NCBI RefSeq assembly: GCF_027887165.1
Contig: NC_077233.1
Location: 179,761,207-179,825,206 of the forward strand
Length of the DNA stretch: 64,000 nucleotides
Direction of reading: 5' to 3'
From: Monodelphis domestica
Lineage: Eukaryota; Chordata; Mammalia; Didelphimorphia; Didelphidae
In this document: positions 56,647 to 64,000 of the stretch, in pieces
Layout: every line of letters starts with the position of its first letter
Position numbering within the stretch: the first letter of the stretch is position 1
The notes under the pieces: model-generated
What the model was told of the DNA's origin: nothing
Databases searched by the model: none
The model's input: only the letters and a program-made list of their open reading frames with translations
Translations under genes and position numbers: made by a program

Positions 56647-59600
56647 CTGTCAGGGAATAGGGCAGAAGACAAAAAGTCAACGGTCAGATGTGACTGTGTC
56701 CCAGGACACCACAGTGGGCTTTTCCCTTTTCTCATAACAGGGAAATGTATAATTAGAAAATCTGTTACCCTAAAAACTACATTTCCCAGGAGCCCACTGA
56801 CTTCCTGTTGTTATGTACATCCTGTAGTCAGGGGATATTAGGCAGTGGTGTTGCTGACCCCGATCTTTTTGCTTCCTGTTGGCGACTGTGGTGATAAGCA
56901 GGGATTTTTGAACAGGCTGATTAGACATGGGCACATGTTTTTTTTTATTTTTGTTACCTTTTCATTCCTTTACTTTTAATGATCATTAATAAATCTCTTA
57001 TAATATTTTTATTATTGATGATTAATTTAATTTTTAGAGAACCTAGATGTGAAAAGGCCCATCAGAGCAAGGGACAGGATTAAATCATTTAGCCCATCCC
57101 TAGGGCCTAATTATGAACTATGACTAATAAAATAAGACGATTTACAATGTAGTCTATGGATTTCACATCTCAGATTTATACGTGTGAGCCCTGAGTTACA
57201 CAGACACAACAGAGTAAAAAAAGACTTTTAAACTGGACAAGAAGGAGGTGATTGTTTACGTTGTCATTGAGTTCTCCTTATGCATGGAGAGCAGAACCCG
57301 GTTTAAACGATAACAAAAAAAAAGAATAAATGTTTTTTTTTGGATCATGACTATTCTGTGAAGCAGAGTTCATCTGCAGGACCTTCTCCCATTACATGGA
57401 ATGTGATTATCTACATAGGTGTGCATGTGTATGACTCGGAGAAGCAATAAAGTCAAGAAGGGACAGTTGGCCAGAGCCAGGAAGACCTGAATTCCAAGTC
57501 CCGCTTCCAATATCAAAAGGCTGTGTGACCCTAGGCAAGCCAGCCTAGGTCTGATCCAAAAGAAAAATATGGCACAAATACCCTGGTTTTGGTGTAATCT
57601 CACTGCAAGGCATCTTCCCTTCTACAGAAAGGAACCCAAATGCCCAGCTTAGAACCAGTCCTTGCAGGGAATGGGTATTCCCTCTTTGTTCTTTGGGACA
57701 AGGGTACAGAGCCCCTCTGTGATTACAGAGGGAATGGAGGGAGGTGGGAAGGCATTTCTGGGAATGCCCTCATTGCCCACTGGCTGGTGGGAGCCCTCCC
57801 TCCCATCTTCCTCAAGTACACATGCGTAAGCATGTACATGCATTCTCTGTCCTCCACTTTGCTCTTTTCTCCTCTCAAACTCCCTTCCATGCACCCCACA
57901 CCACCCAACCCTCCTTCAACTAACTACCTTTAAGAAAAAATTACATCTCCTTGTAGGCCTTGCTCAAACATGCCCATTTACCATGAGCTGTACCAGTTTG
58001 GCCTGTCAAATCCCCGATTCAGGATAAAGCCCAAATACTCATTGAGACAACGTGAAACTCTTCTCTCCTCTCCCCAACCACCATACACACATGCTTGGCT
58101 GCCCACATCTCATATCTACCTCCTGGCCACTTACTTACTCAGAGATATGAAGGAAGATGTCAGGGCCACCATCTGCTGGTGTAATGAAGCCATGCCCCTT
58201 GGAACGGCAAAAGCACTTACAGACCCCCTTGTAGATGGGTCCCTCAGATGCTCGAACAGTCCTGAATGTGGGCAGAGGGAGAATGATGTGATTGCAACAC
58301 CCTCTTGTTCCCACGGGGCCCAGACATCAGGGTTCTACGAGGGAGAGGGATCAGAGTAACTTCAGGTACTCTCTCGCCAGGGCCTGGGTTCTCTGGAGAC
58401 ACTGTCACATAAACTGTGTCGATAAAGGCTCTCATTACAGAACTGGACCCATCCACCCAATTCCTGGGGTCGTGTGCCTAGAAAGCAGGCTGGAATGCTG
58501 AAAAGCACAAATGACGACGTGGGATGTCAGAAGAGAGAGTTTCTAGCCCTCACTCTGATCCTGTGTGACCTTGTGCAAGTGAATTAATCTCAGGATATCG
58601 ATTCTGGATCTATGAAAGGATCAAACTAGATGTCTATAAAGTTCTCTTCCAAATGGACAACTTCAGAGGCAACAGAGAAAACCTCTAAGAAATGATACAA
58701 AGTGAAGGGAGCACAACCAGGTCGTTCTACAAGGACAAGAACATTATCGAGAAAAACAACTTCAAACAATTTTAGAGCTCTGACCAAAGCAGTGACAAAC
58801 CACAAAACTCCAGAGGACCCTAGCAGAAAGGCCAGTTACTTAAAAGGCAGGAGACAGACAATTTTGAGCACAGCCAATTGTTTTGACTGAGTAGGGTATG
58901 TTGTTAGAGCTTTCATTTTCTTTTTTATATTGTTCAGTGGGAGAAATGGGAGGGAGAAAATAAAGGCCTTTGAAAAAAAATTGAAACATTTAAAACTTTA
59001 GAATAGCAAAAAATAAAAAAGTTAAAATATAATGAAGTTCTTTTCCAGCATGGACATTTTGTGATCACACTCAATGTACTCCTCCCCCAAACCACCACCA
59101 ACTCCTAACTAATCCAGGCTTACAAAGCACAACAAAACACTAGGCTTTAACAAGAATTATCCTCTATGTTTACACAGCAAACATCTGGTAGCCATTCTGT
59201 GGAGTGAGCAAGGTAGGCATTTTTATCACTATTTTACAGAGGCCCAAAGGGGTGCTGAATTAATGAAGATCATACATCTAGTAGGGCTGGAGCCAAGTTA
59301 GAACTGAGTCACCTGATGCCTTGTCAATCCCTCTTTTCTCATCCCACCTCACAGAGAAGCAACACAATATCTTCATGTTTTTAATGTCCTGACTCCAAAA
59401 TCCCAGGGCAGCACATTAGGTTGGTCGTTTTGCCCTCAGCCAATTGCCTTTTCTATAAGGAGTCTCCAGCCTTTACTCCCCTTCTCTTTTTCTCGGTACT
59501 CACGCTGAAAAGGTCCTAGTCCGTCGGGTTGGCAAAGGGCTAGGGATGAGGTACCCTCTCATAGGAGATGGTGAACGGTTCCTTTCCCGGGCACCATCAG

Positions 59601-59661
59601 GTAGACGGAGAGAGGCCGGATGGGTGGGGGCCTTCGGTGGTTTGGGAGGTTCTGCTGACAT
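56484..59661 (-). CDS. CARHSP1: CARHSP1, calcium-regulated heat-stable protein 1 (cold-shock domain)
   Basis: CARHSP1 (CRHSP-24) is a cytoplasmic phosphoprotein with one cold-shock domain that binds RNA, known for stabilising TNF mRNA. Three coding exons on the minus strand (59504-59661, 58139-58261, 56484-56646) total 444 nt and encode 147 residues, the human length. The N-terminus is proline/serine-rich and keeps Ser30, Ser32, Ser41 and Ser52, the positions phosphorylated in mammals. The cold-shock domain begins around [20 protein letters not shown] and continues [26 protein letters not shown] and DIFLHIS are the RNP1- and RNP2-like motifs. The C-terminus [12 protein letters not shown] matches human. 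A 7-base UTR stub (59662-59668) follows an acceptor, so at least one noncoding exon lies to the right. It converges with PMM2. Confidence 0.97.
56647..58138 (-). other. CARHSP1 intron between second and third coding exons
   Basis: 1492-bp GT-AG intron. It contains a promoter-like block with an ACTACATTTCCC motif near 56777 and an AT-rich stretch (56940-57030), which together could be an old LTR, and a SINE fragment near 57450-57545. Confidence 0.8.
58139..58261 (-). CDS. CARHSP1: CARHSP1 second coding exon (cold-shock domain, first half)
   Basis: Acceptor CCACATTCAG and donor GTAAGT. Encodes [40 protein letters not shown] and the start of Asp. It holds the RNP1- and RNP2-like motifs. Confidence 0.97.
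58262..59503 (-). other. CARHSP1 intron between first and second coding exons
   Basis: 1242-bp GT-AG intron with a MIR trace near 58555-58650, a LINE 3'-tail remnant (about 58670-58985) and an antisense MIR near 59195-59300. Confidence 0.8.
58670..58985 (+). repeat. LINE 3'-tail remnant (L1-type)
   Basis: AAGTGAAGGGAGCACAACCA, CTCCAGAGGACCC and GACTGAGTAGGGTATGTTGT, then a poly-A-like end. A related tail is at 62185-62380. Confidence 0.6.
59504..59661 (-). CDS. CARHSP1: CARHSP1 first coding exon
   Basis: ATG at 59661-59659. Encodes [20 protein letters not shown] and on to [25 protein letters not shown]; phase 2 out with donor GTGAGT. An acceptor CTCTCCTCAG sits 7 bases before the ATG. Confidence 0.96.
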
Positions 59662-59837
59662 AATTTACCTGAGGAGAGAAAAGGAGAGTTCTGAGATTCT
59701 AGCAGCTCCTTGGCAGATTGTCAGTACAAACAAGTCTCATGAACCGCAGAGATGGAGTTATACAAGAGTCATTTATACCTTATGTAAAGCAAACAAAGGC
59801 AGGTTTACATTAATTTACATGTCATGAGAGGCATGGA

Positions 59838-60210
59838 GATGTTCTCTCTCCTTCCCCCCTCTTTCTCTCCCCCTCTCTCTTCCCCGTCTGTCTGTCTCTG
59901 TCTCCCCCTCTGTCTGTGTGTCTCCTTTTCTCTATCTCTCCCTCCCATCTGCCTAGCTGTCTCTCTCTGTCTCCCCCGTCTGTGTCTCCCTTTTTCTCTC
60001 TCTTACCCATCTGTCTCTCTCTGTCTCCCCACTGTCTGTGTGTCTCCCTTTTTCTCTCTCTTCCCCATCTGTCTGTCTCTTTCTCCCCCCCAATCTGTCT
60101 GTCTCTCTGTCTCCCCCCTCTCCCTCTCTCCTCCTCCTCCTTCTCTCTCTCTCTCTCCCTCTCTCTCTCCTTCTCTCTCCCTCTCCTTCCCTCCTTCTCC
60201 CTCCCTCCCT

Positions 60211-60265
<55 letters not shown>

Positions 60266-60292
60266 CTCTCTCTCACTCACACACACACACAC
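59838..60292. repeat. Long polypyrimidine (CT/CTGT)n tract ending in (CA)n
   Basis: About 450 bp of TCTC with spaced CTGTCTGTCT-type blocks, then CTCCCTCCCT and CACACACACA. It produces several false reading frames of Leu/Ser or Glu/Arg. Confidence 0.95.
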
Positions 60293-61344
60293 AATCTCTT
60301 TCCCCCACCCAGCTGCCATAAATACATAAAATTCTGCCACTAGAGAACCATATTTGGGGTTGAAATGAAAATTGCCCTCAAGACACATTAGCATATGGTA
60401 GTTTATTCTTGAGTTGACAACCCTGACACCAAAGTACTGGATCAGCCTCTCAGCAAAAACTTAGGAAGGATCACATAAAACCGATTCTGCCCTTAGAGAT
60501 CAAAGCTGAATTACCACTTGCTGGATATAATGGAGATGGGAGATCCTTGCTCAGCGATGGGCTAGACTAGACGGCCTCTGGGCTTCCTTCTAAATTCTGA
60601 CACTGGGATGCTGAGTTCACCGTCTAGCAGAGGCAGTGAGAGAGGCAGGAATCCAGGGAAGAACAATGCCAAAAGCACGGGGTGTATAAAGTGCTGAGGG
60701 AGGGAGGAACAATGAGCTCTGGTGCCATGGGGACAACCCCCAGAGAAGGCGGGCACATCCCAAACTGCTTCTCTTCCTCTTCCCAGACCTGACTTCCCTG
60801 TTTCTGCTGATGGCATCACCAACCTGCTCATCACACAGGCTTTCAGCACCCCAGAGAGAGTCATGCTTGACTCATGCCCTGACATTCAACCCTCTGTCCA
60901 AATGCTTTTTGGGTTGCCCCATCCTATCTCTCATCTGGCAATCTCTCCCACATCTGTCAACCTCCTTTCTCCTCTCACTGACACATCTCCGGTCCTTGTC
61001 ACTGCTCTCCTAGGCGAAGTCCTAACTCTCTCTGTTCTTTCCTTCCCTCATTCATCCTTCACTCTGCCACAGAAATTCTGCTCCATCCCAGCCCTGATTG
61101 TCTCGCTCCCTCTGCTCGGGGTCTCTGGCACTTCCCCTATGTGTGGCCCCGAGCAAATCACTGCCCTAACCTCTCCACGCCACAGCACGCTCGCGTGTGA
61201 GAGGGAAGGGGGTCCCTTCTCGTACCAGCTGCTTCAGAGGGCGACTGTGCAGGGAAAACACTGGAAACACGCTATATGTCTCGGGTACCATACACTATAT
61301 ATGGGGTGTATATGTGTGTGTATCGTGTTATATTTATGTGCACA

Positions 61345-61530
61345 TACACATATATGTTTGCTGTTGTCCAGCCTTTTTGGCCGTGTCTGACTCTTCATGA
61401 CCCCATGTGGGGTTTTCTTGGCAAAGATACTGATGTGGTTTGCCCTTACCCTTTCCTTCTCCATTTGACAAATAAGGAAACTGAGGCAAACAGGGTTAAG
61501 TGAGTCACACAGCTAGGAAATGTCCGGTCT
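61345..61530 (+). repeat. Mar-type CORE-SINE
   Basis: GTTGTCCAGCCTTTTTGGCC, ATGACCCCATGTGGGGTTTT, CTTGGCAAAGATACTGATGT and GGAAACTGAGGCAAACAGGG. Confidence 0.8.
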
Positions 61531-61559
61531 TCTCGACTCCAGGCCCAGATGCCTCTCTA

Positions 61560-61602
61560 TTTACATATATACATACATACATATATACACATACACATAT
61601 TT
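61560..61602. repeat. (CATA)n microsatellite
   Basis: TACATATATACATACATACA type run just after the SINE. Confidence 0.9.
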
Positions 61603-61734
61603 AGTGTTTCATGTTTCCAAAGGGCTTCTGTGAGTTGTTATTACTACTGCCATTCATAATAATGGCTCCCATTACCCACTAGCGGGAGTCCAAACCTCTC
61701 CTTTCACCAGGCATCAATTAAGCATTCAAGGTTT

Positions 61735-61890
61735 TCTACGATTCAGTCCATCAAGAAACATTTATTAAGCACTTACTATATGCCAGGCACGGTGCTAAGT
61801 GCTGGAGATACGAAGGTAGACAAAAATATTCTTTGCCCTCAAGGAATTTCCATTACATAAGGCCATCCATACAAAGGATTCCCACAGATA
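61735..61890 (-). repeat. L2 LINE, 3' end, antisense
   Basis: AACATTTATTAAGCACTTAC, TATGCCAGGCACGGTGCTAA and TGCCCTCAAGGAATTTCC are the reverse complement of the L2 3' end. Confidence 0.85.
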
Positions 61891-62184
61891 CTCTGGGCTC
61901 CTCCTAACGGGTCCAACAGTTCCATAAACACATCTGGACCTCGATTCAAGTGTTTTCTCTGTATCTGGAAGGTATTTCTCTCCACAGCCCCCCTTCACAG
62001 CAATCCCAAAGCCATCTCACCTCAAATGCTACCTTCCTTCCCCTAATCATGCCCGTGGCTGTGAAGTGCTCATCCATCTTCAGGATGTTTACATCCTGGT
62101 ACTTGTCCCGTGTCCCTTTCTCATCCACTTCTTATCCTCCCCTGAGACAGAGAGGACTGGAACTGACCTAGATTGCGGTTACCC

Positions 62185-62380
62185 ACTTCCTGACTGAGAG
62201 GTGTTGGGCACAGGATAAAGAAGGAGACTTAACATATTTGGACACAGTGTGAGAATTTGTTTTGCTTGATTACGCATGTCTGTTACAAAAGTTTTCCTTA
62301 TTTCCTTTCAAAGTGGAAGGTAGTGCTGGGAGGAAAAGAAAATAAATTCTTAAATGAATAGTAAATACAATAATAAAATA
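62185..62380 (+). repeat. LINE 3'-tail remnant (L1-type)
   Basis: GAGAATTTGTTTTGCTTGAT, TACGCATGTCTGTTACAAAA and an A-rich end, recalled from marsupial L1-type 3' tails. Confidence 0.6.
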
Positions 62381-62739
62381 TAAAACAACAAAAACAAATA
62401 CAATAATTTTTTTAAAGGACCTTAGAAGTCCTCTATTCCCTTCTCATTTTACAGAGGAGGAAACAGGAACTCCCTGGGACCAACTTTATCCAAGGTCCTT
62501 CTTTAAGGTGGTAAGTAGTAGATCTTCCTAATGACTGAAAAAAAACAAAAAACCTTCTCATTATTTTGCTGCAGAGGAGAATGATTTTACAAAACCAAAA
62601 AACAAAAGATAGAATCTGGGTAACCTTGACCAGGATTTGTCCTGCCCCACCCACTTAGGGAAGAAAACTGGTGCTAAAAGCAGAGAACAATGGGTCTTGC
62701 TTCTCCCAGCCTGCCTCTGCCTTCCCAAGAGACACACAG

Positions 62740-62900
62740 GCTGTTGGAGCTGAGAGGAACCTTAGAGACCATCTGGTCCTGGCCCCTCATTTTACACGTG
62801 AGGAAACTGAGGTCTCCAAAGAGGTCAAAGGGATATGCCCAAGGTGCCCCTTAATGACAGGATTAAGAGTAGAGTGCAGGTCTCCAGCCTCATCATCCAA
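62740..62900 (-). repeat. MIR SINE, antisense
   Basis: CTCATTTTACACGTGAGGAA and ACTGAGGTCTCCAAAGAGGT; reversed MIR. Confidence 0.75.
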
Positions 62901-63479
62901 TCTCTACTCTCCCAGACTGCCTCTCTGGAATCTAAACAGAAAAAGAATAGCCTTTGGTGACCCCAATGTTCAGACTAGTAAACTCAAGGAAGCCAAAAGG
63001 AGGGCCTCAACTTCACAGGAAGGAAACACCACCCAGAGAGGTGGGGTTGGGGGGAAGGGGGATTCCCCAGAGTCCCACAGCCTCATCTCTAGTAGGGAAG
63101 GCAATTCATCCAGTCTAGGTAAACGACCACTACTGTGAAGTAGGCAAAAAATAGCAGTAGCTCCCAAGTTTCTCCTTTCCTTTTGCCCTTTCCCATCACC
63201 CCTCCTGAAATATGGGCCTGAAGTCCCCAAACCCAAGGGCAGCTGCCTCCCCCAACCTCTCCTGGAGACCACAGTCCATTTGGCCGGAAAGGGAGGAGTC
63301 AAAGGAGAAAGGGGTGGAGAGGAAGTGGCCTAACCAGCTTCCCTTGACTTTGATAACTGTGGTCTTGGTCCATATAAAGAGGAAGAGGGAAAGAGATCAG
63401 CAAGGGACGTATGTGGCACCTATTCTAACTCCAGAGTCCATGAATCCAGAACTCCACAGGGAAAAGTAGGAGAACGAAA

Positions 63480-63675
63480 AGCCAATGTGGTGGAGTGGAA
63501 AGAATGCAGGCTGGGAAAAGGACCTGGTTTTGAAACTGGTTTAGCTACTTATTACTACATATTACCTTTGTGATCTTGGGTAAGTCATTCCAACCTCCGT
63601 GCGTCAGTTTCCTCATCTGTAAACCGAAGGGGCCTTTTAGGGTCCCTTTAAGCTCTAAATCAATGATCCTATGAA
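63480..63675 (+). repeat. MIR SINE
   Basis: GGTGGAGTGGAAAGAATGCA, CCTTTGTGATCTTGGGTAAG and GTCAGTTTCCTCATCTGTAA in full MIR order. Confidence 0.85.
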
Positions 63676-63699
63676 ATGTGAATTTACAACCACGAGAAA

Positions 63700-63925
63700 A
63701 AAAAAGGTTTAAAATATCTAATCACCAAAGAAATGCAAACCAACTCAGATATACCAGCAGAATTCCTCTAGATTGACAAAGAACAAAAGTCATCAAAATT
63801 CAATATTGGCTTGACTGTAAACTAATTCAGACTTTTTAGAAAAACACTAAGTCATCATGCAATAAGAGTTAACAAAAATCTCCCCCAACTGTGCAATACG
63901 GTAACCTAAAAAATCTTAAAGGAAA
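63700..63925 (+). repeat. L1-like LINE fragment (old)
   Basis: ATCACCAAAGAAATGCAAAC followed by AACTCAGATATACC resembles the L1 3' segment also seen at 690-830, but is more diverged. Confidence 0.5.
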
Positions 63926-64000
63926 TTGTAGACTGCCCTGAGAACGATCATGTCCAGGAAAAGCAGGCGCCCTTCCTCTGCATTCTGCTGTAGGCAGGCC

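Larger units (their letters stand above)
59669..64000 (-). other. CARHSP1 5' region, first intron
   Basis: A splice acceptor at 59669-59670 (minus) shows that the 5' UTR continues to the right. No first exon or CpG island was identified with confidence; it may lie outside. The parts 60300-61340 and 62900-63480 are GC-richer and show no recognised gene. Confidence 0.6.

Noticed and set aside
57970-58359. A 129-residue + strand reading frame
   Set aside because: It is the antisense of the CARHSP1 cold-shock exon.
60722-61390. A 222-residue + strand reading frame upstream of CARHSP1
   Set aside because: No recognised domain, proline/serine/leucine-rich low-information composition, partly inside a SINE and CA-type repeats, and no splice structure.
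62671-63138. A 155-residue + strand reading frame
   Set aside because: It runs through an antisense MIR and has no recognised similarity; probably chance in a GC-richer stretch.

Overview
This is a piece of a mammalian nuclear genome, and the repeats point to a marsupial. It carries many tRNA-derived CORE-SINEs of the kind found in Australian marsupials, marsupial-type L1 tails, and large amounts of old L2 and MIR. The gene order ABAT > < TMEM186 | PMM2 > < CARHSP1 is the order on human chromosome 16p13.2. All coding exons were read directly, with GT/AG splice sites and matching phases, and compared with human proteins recalled from memory.

Layout: 1-7454 is the 3' end of ABAT (+), with only the last two coding exons inside the window. 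Its tail runs into about 10 kb of repeat-rich intergenic DNA. TMEM186 (-) follows as two coding exons (17465-18091 and 20003-20020), predicting 214 residues. It shares a 261-bp bidirectional promoter with PMM2 (+), whose eight coding exons (20282-49801) predict 246 residues, exactly the human length. PMM2 faces CARHSP1 (-), whose three coding exons (56484-59661) predict 147 residues, again the human length. The window ends in the 5' region of CARHSP1, and its noncoding first exon(s) were not found.

The four genes are not a pathway operon. ABAT breaks down GABA in mitochondria. TMEM186 is a mitochondrial inner-membrane factor for complex I assembly. PMM2 makes mannose-1-phosphate for glycosylation. 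CARHSP1 is a cold-shock-domain RNA-binding phosphoprotein. The one shared regulatory unit is the TMEM186/PMM2 promoter, which has ETS-type sites and a ZNF143/THAP11-type motif.

The rest is introns and intergenic DNA full of LINE, SINE, DNA-transposon and microsatellite sequence. The observations most worth a second look are a 31-bp tandem duplication that copies the PMM2 exon 4 splice donor, the ZNF143-type promoter motif at about c.-160 of PMM2, a 490-bp element with perfect 26-bp terminal inverted repeats nested inside an older hAT-like transposon, an 880-bp LTR-like insert flanked by a 5-bp duplication inside a SINE, and a perfect 77-bp tandem duplication across a SINE edge. I found no sign of a novel gene system. 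Repeat boundaries and family names come from recognition by eye and are approximate.
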